Below are positions 11,534 to 21,703 of a stretch of DNA of 31,559 bases, piece by piece. The position numbers and the translations under genes were made by a program. Source of the stretch: Armadillidium nasatum (Eukaryota > Arthropoda > Malacostraca > Isopoda > Armadillidiidae); NCBI GenBank assembly GCA_009176605.1, contig SEYY01022123.1, forward strand, positions 1 to 31,559, in the 5' to 3' direction. The stretch's first letter is position 1. Every line of letters begins with the position of its first letter. The notes beneath the pieces are model-generated. The model did not search any database, was not told the DNA's origin, and saw only the letters and a list, made by a program, of their open reading frames with translations.

Positions 11534-11534
11534 T
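11466..11534. repeat. (AAC)n(AAT)n trinucleotide array at a LINE 3' end
   Basis: Four AAC-type units pass into about eighteen AAT units. On the minus strand this is (ATT)n(GTT)n immediately downstream of the LINE at 11535-14620, so it probably represents or grew from that element's 3' tail. Confidence 0.9.
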
Positions 11535-11672
11535 AATTTCTTTTTTTGAGTTCTTTTACAGGATCAGGCACTGATCAAGAAAATGCAGCGATGCTAGTGC
11601 AAAAACTCAACACTAGGGCCTGCACCTAGACTAAACAAAAAAAACAGTCGACAAAGGCTAGTTACAAACTAA

Positions 11673-12131
11673 CTATATAGCAAATTTATATCTCATAAGA
11701 AGGCGAAAAGAACGTCGGAACTGAAATGCGGAGATTCTGTTAGAATGAAACACAACCGACTCCCCCGGAGGACGAGGTATAAAGTAGGGAAGTGCCTGCA
11801 ACGTTGGCACCAAGGCAGGGCAGCCCACAAAGAGATGGTATATTGAGAGGGGCGTAGAAACCTGGCAGAAAGTGCATGAAGGAGGGTTATCCTTCGACAC
11901 AAGATATCCGTGTGTGGCATAAGTGTAGCCAATTTGGAGGTGAGTCTGTGCCACCAACAGTAGGCGGCTAAGGTAAACGGGGAGGGACCGTCTAGACACA
12001 AGAGGTTTCACTGAACGGAGCTTAGCACCCCGTACGTCTATTCTCCAACAGTGTTGCCATTCATTCTGAAAACCTCTTCTGAGAGGTGTATGGTAGTACG
12101 TAAAAGGGAGAAGGTCCCCATTGGAATTCAA
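11673..12131 (-). pseudogene. LINE C-terminal Cys/His domain
   Basis: This 152-codon frame begins within the element (MNSNGDLLPFTYYHTPLRRG) and contains basic and Ser/Leu-rich segments. It ends with a zinc-knuckle-like cluster, CTFCQVSTPLSIYHLFVGC, with spacing C-x2-C-x9-H-x4-C. The last residues are LLMRYKFAI, followed by a stop at 11673. This arrangement matches the region downstream of RNase H in I/R1-type LINEs, probably involved in nucleic acid binding. The first Met is arbitrary because upstream sequence is in other frames. Confidence 0.65.
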
Positions 12132-12139
12132 GAGGCAAC

Positions 12140-12530
12140 AAAAAACGCTGCCTTATTGACTAGTACATTACCGAGAATCCCCACGTGAGAGAGAACCAGA
12201 AAAATTACAAAAATTTCTTGCGAATGTGAAGGCGGGATAAAAACTGGTATATTTTATAGACACCAAGGGATTTCGAGAGAAGCAAATTTAAATGGCAAAA
12301 AGGGCACTTTGAGAATCGGAGAAGATAGTGAAGGGGTCATCCCTGGGGATGAACAATATCCTGGAAACTGCAAGAAGGAGCGCCACTAGCTCCGCTGTAA
12401 AACTGGAGGAACATGATGGTTGAGAGTGGGGCACCTTGCAGTTAGGAAAGACGGCCGAAGCTCCCACACCATCGTCGGTCTTGGAGCCATCAGTAAAGAC
12501 GGCAGTCGTGCAATGATGAATAGCAAGGTG
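12140..12530 (-). pseudogene. LINE RNase H domain, broken
   Basis: Minus-strand translation from about 12517 gives TTAVFTDGSKTDDGVGASAV, then SSFTAELVALLLAVSRI, then DPFTIFSDSQSALFAI and a stop near 12288. These are the first three acidic positions of RNase HI (Asp in TDGS, Glu in TAEL, Asp in SDSQSA). After the stop, a frame near 12185-12140 gives SHVGILGNVLVNKAAFF, where the family has H-V-G-I-x-G-N-E-x-A-D. The fourth acidic residue is therefore replaced by Asn. The domain is inactive as it stands. Confidence 0.7.
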
Positions 12531-12794
12531 GGAAGAAATGCAAGCACTGAGGAAAGATAGGTGGTTCGCAGATTTCGCAAGGGATCATGTCTCTGGTTAA
12601 AATAGCGATGGAGAAGACCACAACACATCTACATAGTCATACGAGTAAGACAGGACAACACGGAGAGGGATGTAGAGATACTCAAAGATATCAGCTACCA
12701 CCAAGGCAAAGGGCCAAAATGGTGGGAGAAGAGCCACTGTGTAAAGAGGTACAGTCAAAACCGAGGGAGTTGGGAGCCTGTAGGCAGACATACA

Positions 12795-13040
12795 GTCAGT
12801 CAAAATGAAAGACAACCGACTCCACCAGGGGACGGAGTACAAAGTAGGGAAGTACCTACAACGTAGTGGCACCAAGGAAGAACAGTCCACCAAGAGATGG
12901 TATACTGAAAGGGGCGTAGAAACCTAGCAGAAAGTGCAAGGAGGGTTATACTTCGACACAAAATATTCCTTGAGTGTGGCCAATTCGGAGGCGAGTCATT
13001 CATTAAGAGCTCCCGTCGTAAAGACAGAGACATAACCACT
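12795..13040 (-). pseudogene. Second, misplaced copy of the LINE C-terminal domain
   Basis: DNA from about 12800 to 12985 closely matches 11745-11945. Both contain an AAAGTAGGGAAGT block, a GGCACCAAGG block, an AGAGATGGTATA block, AGGGGCGTAGAAACCT, GCAGAAAGTGCA and GGAGGGTTAT in the same order and orientation. The copy sits between RT and RNase H, where it does not belong. It could be an internal duplication or a nested insertion of a second element. Confidence 0.7.
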
Positions 13041-13079
13041 GCCTCTGACCTCCACTTCCAAGTTCACCTTCGGTAAGGA

Positions 13080-13990
13080 TCAAAAAGCCCCGGTTGCAAT
13101 GCGGAGACACTCATTCTTGATGGGGTCCAGGAGACGTAGGTATGAGGTAGAAGACTGGCCATAAATAGTGCATCTGTAGTCTAACCTCAAACGCACCAGA
13201 GAAATGAAAAGACAGAGCAGAATTTTTCTGCTTGCGCCCCAGGTGGTGGAGGTCAGGTGACGAAGATCCAGCAGGTTTTCAAATTGTGGATATTGGGGAT
13301 ATGACAGGCGTTTACCCAAAATCAAACTGAGAAACATAACCTGCGGTACAACCTCGATGGGAGAACCATACAGGATCAAAGAAGAGGGAGGCTCTTCTTG
13401 GAAACACAGCCAATTTATGCAACGGAAAAGGATGGACTTCGTTTTAGAGATGGAAAATAAAAAGCACCGCGTAGCAAACCATTTCGTCAGCCTATCAATA
13501 GTAAGATGCAAATGGCGAACCAAGTAAGAAAGTTTAGCACCATAGATGGAAATCACCAGATCATTTACATAGAGGGACATCGGACTGGGATCGAAATGTT
13601 GCAGACCACATCGTTGAACCCCAGTGCAAAGAGTAACAACACTCTAAGGATACTTCCTTGGGGAACCCTTCCGTAAGAAAAACCCTAGAAAAGACAGTTG
13701 CACTGCACCCAGAAGGATGCTAGACATCAAAGTCCGAAGAAAGAGGAGAAGTTGGCCCCTTAGGTCTAGAGAGTGGAGTTTCTATAGGACCCTTAATCTC
13801 CAAGTGGAATCATGCACCTTCTGGAGGTCAAAGAACACCGCTAAGACCTTTTTGTTGGTAGAGAAAGCCTCTCGAATATCATTGACTAGAACGGATGAAA
13901 TTGGAACAGCGTTTTTGGAAACTAAATTGGAGGGGGGAGAAAGCCTGGATTGGAAGAAGGGGGTTCGAAACCATCCTCTCTATCACTTTG
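13080..13990 (-). pseudogene. LINE reverse transcriptase core, degenerate
   Basis: The minus strand near 13970 gives LTSHTCKVIERMV, an RT-typical helix. Near 13843-13803 it gives AVFFDLQKVHDSTWRL, which is motif A with the catalytic Asp kept. Sequence between motif A and 13600 is broken by shifts. The open frame 13580-13080 starts at motif C, which reads YVND (13571-13560) instead of Y-V-D-D, so one catalytic Asp is lost. It continues through a thumb-like region with SISKTKSILF, GSPIEVVPQVMFLSLILGKR and a C-terminal LDPIKNECLRIATGAF typical of LINE RTs. Confidence 0.7.
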
Positions 13991-14043
13991 CAGGTATGGC
14001 TGGTTAATGTTATGGGTCAGTGGTTAGTAGCCACACTAGGTTC

Positions 14044-14412
14044 CTATCCCAGTTTTGGAATGAGGACAATATGAGCCATTAGCCAAACGGGAGTGAAGAT
14101 ACCCTCCACCCAGATGCGGTTGTATAAAGTCAAAAGGAACGCCGAGGCGGTCGGGTGAAGGTGGCGCAACATATGGTAGGAAATCCCGTCCCGGCCCAGA
14201 GCTCCATCCTTGCAAGCTCTGAGAGTCATTCGAAAGTTAGCCTTCATAAAAAGGTGGTTGTAAGGGCGGTCCTCGCCAGTGGAGGCATAAAAGTCCAGAC
14301 AACGAGTCAAATTGTAAAGCCGAGCGGAATGACTCAGCTTAGTGGAACCACTGGAGAAAGCAGCAAAATGGTAACTCAAAGGGTCGGCCACCGCTCCCAG
14401 CACTATAATCAT
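14044..14412 (-). pseudogene. LINE reverse transcriptase N-terminal region
   Basis: This 122-codon frame contains PYNHLFMKANFRMTLRACKD, GALGRDGISYHMLRHL and NRIWVEGIFTPVWLMAHIVL, matching the conserved LINE RT sequence before motif A (an x-G-x-D-x-I-x-Y-x-M-L-x-x-L box and a W-x-x-A-x-I-x-P-I-x-K box). The frame ends in a stop after IPKLG. Coding similarity extends upstream to about 14570 without a start. Confidence 0.7.
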
Positions 14413-14625
14413 GTCAAATACACCAGATCCGTGCTGGAGGACAATCGATGTAGCAGAATGTTGCCGGAGGGAAATTTCCCAAACTACTTTATAGACAGAG
14501 TGTAAAGTTGTGGAAGAGTTGACGGTGGAAACATTAGTCTAAAAAAAAATCGAATCACTTAGCAGATGCCAAAAAAATAAAGCACCTGGGCCCCCACCAC
14601 CACACCAAAGTGGATTCGATTGCGG

Positions 14626-14680
<55 letters not shown>

Positions 14681-14696
14681 AATGATAATAATGATG

Positions 14697-14738
<42 letters not shown>
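14626..14738. repeat. (GAT)n followed by (AAT)n array
   Basis: About eighteen GAT units grade into AAT units through mixed GATAAT units. It abuts the 5' boundary of the minus-strand LINE. Confidence 0.92.
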
Positions 14739-15017
14739 TTTTGTTTCGGATAGTTACAATTCTCTTACAAAAGAATATGAAAGATCCGGTATCAGTCGAG
14801 TATTTTGAGAATGCAACTGAGATGTTAAATGAGAATCAGCTGACTGAAAAATCTACATTTTAACAAATTTTTGGTAAAACACTTTCAATCATGCCAATCA
14901 TAAAATGCTCTAAATAGAAGTTATAAAAATAACTAAGAAAATGGGGCTCATGCAAGGTTTGAAGATTTTGTACAACTTAAATAGAAAGGTCAACTTTTTT
15001 TTTTTTTTTTTTTTATT

Positions 15018-17060
15018 CTCTCTGGCATGGAGGCGTATATTCCATATTATTTCCCTTCTACTAAACCTAACAAACCTTGGTTTAACTCTGCTTGTTCTCG
15101 CGCTATCCGCCGCAGGGATGTTGCCTTCAGGGATTCCCGTCGTCTTCAAACTCCAGAAACTAACGCTACTTATATTTCATCCCGGAATCGTGCAAAATCT
15201 ATCCTTCGTAACACTAAAAACTCATTTCTCCAAAGAAAATGCAATAATCTTTCTGGTTCCTCTTCCTTCACGTTCTTTCTGGCATTTTGCAAAAAATGTC
15301 AACTCTAACTTTGCTTCTTCCTCTTTCCCTCCTTTAATATCTTCCGACGGCACAACTGCTGTTTTAGCTTCTTCTAAAGCTGAACTCTTTGCTCAAACTT
15401 TTGCCTTAGACGATTCCGGAGCTATTCCTCCTCCTTCAACCCCCTCTAACTCAATTATGCCTAAAATTAGAATTTCTTCTGAAGATGTCATTTCTGCTCT
15501 CTCAGAGCTTAATACTAAGAAGGCGTACGGTCCCGATTGTATTCCTCCTGTGGTTCTCAAAACTTGTGCTTCCGAGCTTGCACCCTGCCTCGGTAAACTA
15601 TTCGTCTTTGTCTCTCTACTTCAACCTTTCCTTCTTGCTGGAAACGTGCGCTCATTCCGCCTGTGCCGAAGAAGGGGGACCCCTCTCAACCCTCCAACTA
15701 CCGTCCTATTTCTTTCGAAATTTTCGAATCTATCCTTAACAGGAAGATTTGGAAACATCTCAATTCTTCTAATCTTATCTCAGATCGCCAGTATGGCTTT
15801 CGTAAGAATCGCTCTACGGGTGATCTTCTTTCCCTTCTCTCTGACTCTTGCTCCTCCACTCTTCGGCATTTCGGTGAATCTTTTGCTGTCGAGCTGGACA
15901 TATCGAAAGCCTTCAATAGAGTCTGGCACAAAGCTTTGTTTTCTAAAACTTCCCTCTTTCGGTATCTACCCTTCTCTCTGTGATCTCACAAATTTCCTTT
16001 CCGGTCGTTCTATAGCAGCTGTTGTAGACGGCCATCGTTCATCTTATAAATCTATTAATAGTGGTGTTCCTCAGGGTTCTGTCCTATCCTCAACACATTT
16101 TCTACTTTTCATTAATGACCTTCTCTCTAAAATACCTCATCTCCTATCCAGTCTTATGCTGATGACTCCACCCTTTATTATTCCTTTCAGTTTGAAAAAC
16201 GTCCCACCCAACAGCAGTTGATAGACTCTAGAAGGGTAGCCTTGGAACAACTAACCTCTGATTTTTCACTTATTTCAAATTGGGGCATATAAAACATGGT
16301 TGTTTTCAATGCCTCAAAAACTCAATTCTTCCATCTCTCCACTAGACACAATCTTCCACACAACTATGATATCTTCTTCGAAAACACACAACTCAAGCCT
16401 TCATCTGTTCTTAATATTCTTGGTGTTTCTTTTTCTCGTGATCTTTCTTGGGAAGATCACATTACTTATCTTTCTAAACAAGCTTCTTAAGAGGTTGGGT
16501 GTTCTGAGGCGCCTTCCGAAGTACTTCGCGCCACCCCAGTTGCTTGCTCTGTGAAGGGGTGTTGTTCGCCCCTGTATGGAGTATGCTTCGCACATCAGGG
16601 GTGGTTTCACACATACAGCTCTCCTAGAGAAGGTGGAGTCTAGGGCTTTCCGTCTCATCAACTCTCCTGCTCTTACTAACTCTCTTCAATCTCTTTTCTG
16701 CCCGACGAATTGTTGGTGACTCTCTCTTTACTATCGCTATTACAACAGACACTGCTCTTCTTAAATCTCTCATCGCATACCTCCTCCATTGAGAAGAGCT
16801 CGTGCGACAAGCCTTTCTACACAGTCTCATCCTCTCTCTGTCCAATTCTCTGACCCCAGACTTAACCGCTATGCTCAATCTTACATATACTCTACTGGTA
16901 AAGTCTGGAACACGCTCCCTTTATCTGTTTTCCCACCTTCCTTTGACTTGCATACTTTCAAACGCCGTGTATCTGGACATGTTGGCCTCCTTCAACCTGG
17001 TTGAGATTTTACAACTCCGGTGGAATTTTGTAGGCCTCTGGCCTTTGCTCACAGGAGGAG
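15018..17060 (+). mobile_element. Plus-strand non-LTR retrotransposon, RT region (CR1/Jockey group)
   Basis: This is a 5'-truncated copy starting just after a T-run (14996-15014) with MEAYIPYYF. It carries an EN-RT linker (KPWFNSACSRAIRRRDVAF), KAYGPDCIPPVVL, the RT box VPKKGDPSQPSNYRPIS and motif A LDISKAFNRVWH (catalytic Asp codon at 15897). Motif B is SGVPQGSVLS (16060-16089) and motif C is YADD (16155-16166). A C-terminal part follows with FNASKTQF, MEYASHIRGG, GKVWNTLPLSVFPPSFDL and FKRRVSGHVGLL. Frames change near 15280, 15610, 15950 and 16145, with in-frame stops near 16289, 16488 and 16551. No RNase H follows. The wording matches from memory a family very common in decapod genomes. 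Confidence 0.88.
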
Positions 17061-17079
17061 ATATATAAAAAAAAAATTT

Positions 17080-17120
17080 ATATATATTAATTAATATTAT
17101 ATAAAAATAATAGTAATAAT

Positions 17121-17178
<58 letters not shown>

Positions 17179-17200
17179 TGATTATTATTATTATTAGGGT
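17080..17200. repeat. (AAT)n/(ATT)n palindromic array
   Basis: AAT units (about 17104-17150) turn directly into ATT units (17151-17196), so the whole array can fold into one long hairpin. It follows the 3' end of the LINE at 15018-17060. Confidence 0.9.
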
Positions 17201-17785
17201 TATGACATTTTTACAACTCCATGTTCCAGTGACACAAATTCATGCTTTTGATTTAGTGTTTGAAAAAGGTTAACTAGCAAGCGAGATCACTGGATTCGAG
17301 GCCTGTTCGGAATATAAAAGGTGAGTAAGTCTTTTTTCGCTTTGCTCCAGCTTACTCTGCTGTAATAAATTCAAATATGGCATCAGTGATAGTCTGATCA
17401 GTCAATCAGTAGAATTTATCCAAAACAATTGATACACAGGGACTAATCTCGAAAAAAATCTCACTGACAGGGTGTAAGCCTTAACTGGGGAATATATCTA
17501 TAAAAATTTTGGGATAGAGTGATACAAAAATTTTAACCAATATCAAAATTTTAAACCACCTGATACCGATACCAATTTTTTTACTGACCTCATGAAGGTT
17601 AAAACAAGATTGAAAATGTCCAATGATCATAAAATTTAGGTTTTCTGCTATCTGTAATGCACCAAATTAATTTTGTAGTCACATTGCTAAACAAAACAGT
17701 TGATAGGTGATATAGAGTTGCTGCCACCAAATATTTGCATCCGACTTGCAATAATGCATGGTCTATTTTCTTCATTAATTTATGC
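17201..17785. other. Spacer between two LINE pieces
   Basis: 17268-17303 on the plus strand reads GGTTAACTAGC then GGATTCGAGGCC, a possible tRNA-derived SINE head. TATAAAAGG lies at 17316-17324. No coding frame was recognised. Function of either motif is speculative. Confidence 0.35.
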
Positions 17786-18540
17786 AGCATTCGTGGTGTT
17801 CAATATAATTTCCAATTTGTTGACCACCACCTCTCTTCTTTTAGACCTAACCTCTTATTCTTTACAGAAACTTAAGTGTTTGAGCATTCTGATAGCAAAC
17901 CATTTTCTGTTTCCTCTTACTGTCTCTATCTTTAATTTTCAGCCAAAGGAGGTTTTGTATGTGTGCGCTACGATTTTGTTTATTCTCGTGTCTCTAATCT
18001 GGAGTCTTCTGAATTTTCCACCTTGTGGCTAAAGCTCTCTTGTCCTTCTACGTCTAAATTCATTTGTTGTTTATTTATCTCCTAATTCTACTGACTATAC
18101 TAAATTCCTTGACTATCTAAACTCCAAAATATAGAGAACATTCTCTCTTCTTCTCCTTTCTCAGAAATTATCTTATTAGGTGATTTAAATGTTCACCGCG
18201 GCCAATGACTTTCTTCAAGTTTTCATGATAGAGAAAGTGGTGAACGTGCCTTTTAATTTTCCATCCAAAATGACCTCGAGTAGTGGGTGCAGCTCCCTAC
18301 TAGTATCCCTGATCATCTTGGAGATAAACCCAACATTCTTGACCTTCTTTTAAACTTCTAATCCTTCTTGTACTGTCAAACTCTATCCTCTTCTGGGTTC
18401 TTCCGAGTGCCTTTTTATCACTGTATCCTCTTACATCTTTTCAAGTCTTCCGTAAGAAAGATTCCAGCGTATTTCGAGGAAACATCTGTGACATTTCAGT
18501 GAACAAGTTGGTCAGACTTTCGGTCGAACTTCTTTGATCA
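17786..18540 (+). mobile_element. LINE endonuclease-domain fragment
   Basis: Plus-strand frames give SSFRPNLLFFTET, where T-E-T-W is typical of APE-type endonucleases, and then GGFCMCA in one frame. After a shift come SRVSNLESSEFSTLWLKLS, SEIILLGDLNVH (the GDLN active-site box, about 18172-18205), DLLLTSNPS and the LGSSECLFI region, where the family has a catalytic S-D-H. Stops and shifts break it throughout. It encodes the part that would lie upstream of the RT piece at 15018, but it lies downstream on the same strand. It is therefore either a separate 5' fragment or a rearrangement. The sequence turns into unrelated AT-rich DNA near 18540. Confidence 0.75.
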
Positions 18541-19470
18541 ATCACGTAATATGGTTTGAAATTAGTTCAAAAAGTGTCTTAGAACAACTTAAGAGAAACA
18601 ATATGATTCCACCAATATAGATCAGAAGAAGAAAAAAAATACAAATATATAATAGGAAGAGTAGAAAATAGAGATGAGTAATTTCCAAAAACTTTACAGA
18701 TAAATGCATTGAGTAGAAAAATAAAGGAAATAGTTTTTGAAAAACTGAAAACCACCATTTTTTGACGTAACCCATTTGAAAGAGAGAAAAATCAGAGTTA
18801 TTTTATTAAAGCTACCTTTTTATACTTATAAAGAGTAAGTTATTGTAATCAACATGAGTGGATACGAAAAATGATATTAGAAGGTCCTTCCCAACCAGTA
18901 GAAAGAGGATAGAGTATGCAATCGTACCTTGAAAAACACCAATAGTGCTTTTTCTCTCTCACTCTCTCTTTAAGAATAGAAAGAGAACAATTCCCTTGAA
19001 TTGCGTATATAGTAGCGAATCGGACTCAATATCAAGAGAGAAGGTTTAAGAAGATTTAATTCCTAGATTAAGGTAAAAAAAAAACTTGTCAAATTTGAAC
19101 ACAATAAAAACAAAAAAAAATTCTTTAAATGAAATTAAAATGTACGTATAATTGAACTAGATAGATTATGCACAATTCTGAAATGTTACTTATAAGTAAC
19201 ATGTGACTCAAGGAATTTTATGAAGGTATCCTTGTAAAGAATTGCATGAGGAGAGTCAGAGTTACTCCCAAATAGGGAATTTTTTTCAAATTATATTTCA
19301 TAATCTTTTCAATTTTTTTATTTTCTTCAATAATGAAGAAACATTTTTTGGGGTCAAAAATTTCTAAAAATGAAGTTGACTTACTATTATCAGTAATAAT
19401 AATAAGGAAAAATTTTCTTCTCAATAACTTGTTATAACTTAAGTAATCAATAACATTTGAATCAACATAC
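18541..19470. other. Gene-free AT-rich interval, intronic
   Basis: No gene was seen. It contains the 20-bp palindrome at 19183-19202 and a short CT-rich stretch near 18950. It lies just downstream of the exon at 19471 on its coding strand. Confidence 0.5.
19183..19202. repeat. Perfect 20-bp palindrome
   Basis: ATGTTACTTATAAGTAACAT equals its own reverse complement with no loop. The GTTAC/GTAAC half sites resemble a dimeric factor site, such as bZIP or HNF1-like. That is inference. Confidence 0.6.
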
Positions 19471-19674
19471 CTTTGAGTGCTGACCACAAGATTTCTCCTC
19501 AATCATCATCACATTTTCGGATTTTATGACACCATTGTTAACCAGTCCTTCGTCTAACACGGATTCCTTCTCTGATTCAGTCAACTCTGACTTTATAGAT
19601 ATCTTTTCATCTAACTCTTCAATTTTAATGTCTTTTGCTTTTAAAGTGAAGTCTGATTCATTATCACAAAAGAT
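19471..19674 (-). CDS. Internal exon of the putative zinc-finger gene, acidic SUMO-motif region
   Basis: On the minus strand a consensus acceptor (CTTTATTATTTCAG) ends at 19675, and a consensus donor (AAG then GTATGT) begins at 19470. The 204 bases between them are exactly 68 open codons in phase 0. They start with IFCDNESDFTLKAKDIKIEE and end with MMIEEKSCGQHSK. The segment is strongly acidic and contains three consensus sumoylation motifs (IKIE, IKSE, IKSE), as the N-terminal tails of zinc-finger regulators often do. It lacks fingers itself. It shares the IKIEEL motif with the exon at 20882-21004 upstream and would join the 7-finger exon at 9268 in frame across an intron of about 10 kb. No start codon lies near its beginning, so it is internal. 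Confidence 0.65.
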
Positions 19675-20474
19675 CTGAAATAATAAAGAATTTGATTAAG
19701 CTTACTGGGATGTAATACAACCAAAATCAAGCCAAAGTGTGATAAAGATCCATGAAGGGAGGTAATCAAGTTTGAAGACAATCAAATAGAAGCCAACTCT
19801 ACTCTGGTTAATAGTAAGATAGCATTGATTTAAAAAGGTCTGGGTTGGATTGTAAATATTAATCCTAAGAAACATTCCAAGATCATCAGGTGTTGGAAAA
19901 AAGAAAGTTGGTCAGTAAATTAGAAAGGAAACCCATAGAGGGACAAAGAAGTCCAATAAATTTGGAAAAAGTGTTAATAGGATTTAGGATCTGTAAGACT
20001 CACATCATGGATTATTAAAACAACTGTTTGAAGAACAGACAAGGACCATATAGCAAAATTTTCTTGTCAAAAGATTTTAAATTATTAAAAGAATATCTGT
20101 TATTTTCAAAAAGCATCAATAAATTACATAATTACATATGCTAAAAATAATATTTATTCTTTTAAACTAATAGCAGCCTCAACTATAGAATAGTTTGTTT
20201 CCTTATTTAAAAAATTAACAAGTAACTTAAATTGTGACCAAAGGTTGTAGAGTTAACAAAAAATTTGTGACACTTCTTAGTTTTTATGGAATAGAATTCC
20301 CCATCACAAACTTTGCATTTCAGCTCTTTTGGGGTTTTCTAAATATTATGAAATTTACATAAACTTTAAAAACAAAAATTCCTCTAAACTTTTTTTTATG
20401 CGATATTTTTGATTCTTTTAGACAAGAATAAAAGAAATATCTTAGAAGTTATTTTCAAAATTGTTTATTTTATT
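19675..20474. other. Intron sequence without other features
   Basis: AT-rich sequence between the two candidate exons. No ORF, RNA gene or repeat was recognised. Confidence 0.45.
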
Positions 20475-20640
20475 CAGTGACTCTCTCAATCCTCTTACAT
20501 GTACTCAACTTGTAACCTCTGGCGCAGTCTTCCTTTCATGTGTAAACTATCAACTATCTTTTTATCACGTCATGTTGGCCTTTAACCTGGGTAAAAGGTT
20601 TAGATCCTCCAAATCTGGTGGATTATGTATAACAGGCATT
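20475..20640 (+). mobile_element. LINE 3'-end remnant
   Basis: This matches the 3' coding end of the LINE at 15018-17060. CTCTTACATGTACTCAACTT corresponds to CTTACATATACTCTACTGGT, followed by an AACCTCTGG/AAAGTCTGG box, and CATGTTGGCCTTTAACCTGG corresponds to CATGTTGGCCTCCTTCAACCTGG. It is too decayed to translate continuously. Six bases after it ends, a long (TA)n array begins. It lies in the first intron of the zinc-finger gene model. Confidence 0.6.
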
Positions 20641-20645
20641 TCCAA

Positions 20646-20879
<234 letters not shown>

Positions 20880-20881
20880 AC

Positions 20882-21004
20882 CTGAGAATCTTGTTGATAA
20901 GAGTCATATTCCAAGTCTAATTCTTCAATCTTTATTTCACTTTCAGATTTGATATTCATTTTAATTTTTAGTTAATAGAAATAAATTCCAAACACTTAAC
21001 AAAC
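20882..21004 (-). CDS. First coding exon of the putative zinc-finger gene
   Basis: On the minus strand a strong acceptor (TTCTTCTTTTCTATTTTAG) ends at 21005. After 45 untranslated bases an ATG lies at 20959-20957. An in-frame TAA stands upstream of it, which supports this start and implies a non-coding leader exon further upstream. The 26 codons begin [20 protein letters not shown] and end SYQQDSQ, in phase 0, followed by a donor reading CAG then GTGGGA. Two consensus sumoylation motifs (IKSE at residues 3-6, IKIE at 9-12) are present. The second is repeated as IKIEEL in the next exon at 19471-19674, which is the main reason for linking them. The donor is followed at once by the (TA)n array, so splicing efficiency is uncertain. 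Confidence 0.6.
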
Positions 21005-21379
21005 CTAAAATAGAAAAAGAAGAAAATAAAAACATGTCTTGGAAATTTTTAAAATAATAGTTGAAAATTAGAATAAATAGAATTGCTATCATCTTAAAAT
21101 AAGATTGCTGGTATAACAAGATAAATTTAAAAAAAAAATCTTTTACATATACCATATACTTTATAATTACTGACTATTTTTTTTTATCATTAATTATTTG
21201 ATTTTGTTTTCCACACGCAGTTTAGTTGTTATATATTTATTTATCATGGAATTCAGCTTATTAAATAAATTGCATATGAAATTATCAGAGTTAGTAATTA
21301 TAAATAATGAAAAAAAAGGAGCAAAGAAAAAATATGTATAGGAATCATTATTATATGCTCTTAATCTCTCATTAGACTT
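21005..21379. other. AT-rich interval upstream of the first coding exon
   Basis: It holds the pyrimidine-rich 3' splice site of the exon at 20882-21004 and otherwise nothing recognisable. Confidence 0.45.
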
Positions 21380-21700
21380 TTAAGTTTCAATGCATTCAGA
21401 TTCCAAATGATAATTATTGTAAGAACTGAACTGTACAAAGTTTGAAGATTTGACTTCAGATTGATTCTGAGTCATTGTATTTGAAATAGAATTTGAACTA
21501 CCGAGTTTAATTAATTTCAGTTTGATACTACACTGAAACTGAACTTGACAAGACAACTCATCAAAGCAAGGTAAGATAATATCCATATCTTTGTTATGGT
21601 AAATGTTTATAACAGTACTGTCCTTTTGTTTAATACCCCTTAACATGGACCCCATTTCAGCTCTTATACTCTCAATATATGGTGGATCCTTATCTATACC
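21380..21700 (-). CDS. Unrecognised open frame, possible exon
   Basis: The minus strand is open from just after a TAG at 21703-21701 to a stop at 21380, about 106 codons. It contains an internal Met followed by GSMLRGIKQKDSTVINIYHN, then KDMDIILPCFDEL, then a Ser/Asn-rich end. The first half has alternating charged and aliphatic residues and could be helical, and upstream of the Met the frame reads DPPYIESIRAE. I do not recognise a family. It lies upstream of the zinc-finger exons on the same strand and could be an exon of that or another gene, but no convincing splice site borders it. It may equally be chance. Confidence 0.25.
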   Translation of the reverse strand, partial: GIDKDPPYIESIRAEMGSMLRGIKQKDSTVINIYHNKDMDIILPCFDELSCQVQFQCSIKLKLIKLGSSNSISNTMTQNQSEVKSSNFVQFSSYNNYHLESECIET

Positions 21701-21703
21701 CTA

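Larger units (their letters stand above)
11535..14620 (-). mobile_element. Degenerate non-LTR retrotransposon with RNase H (I/R1-group type)
   Basis: On the minus strand, in order, are: an RT N-terminal part (14412-14044), RT motif A (about 13843-13800), RT motif C and thumb (13580-13080), RNase H (about 12520-12288), and a C-terminal Cys/His domain (12131-11673). RNase H downstream of RT is characteristic of the I/R1 group of LINEs. An extra copy of the C-terminal domain lies between RT and RNase H (13040-12795), so the element is rearranged. Stops, shifts and substituted catalytic residues show that it is dead. The GC content is visibly higher than the surroundings. Trinucleotide arrays flank it on both sides. 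Confidence 0.8.

Noticed and set aside
13717-14505. Plus-strand frames in the LINE region
   Set aside because: They are shadows of the minus-strand reverse transcriptase.
18542-19502. Minus-strand frames rich in Phe and Leu as short genes
   Set aside because: AT-rich chance frames with no splice context; the second one is partly antisense-free intron next to a better-supported exon.
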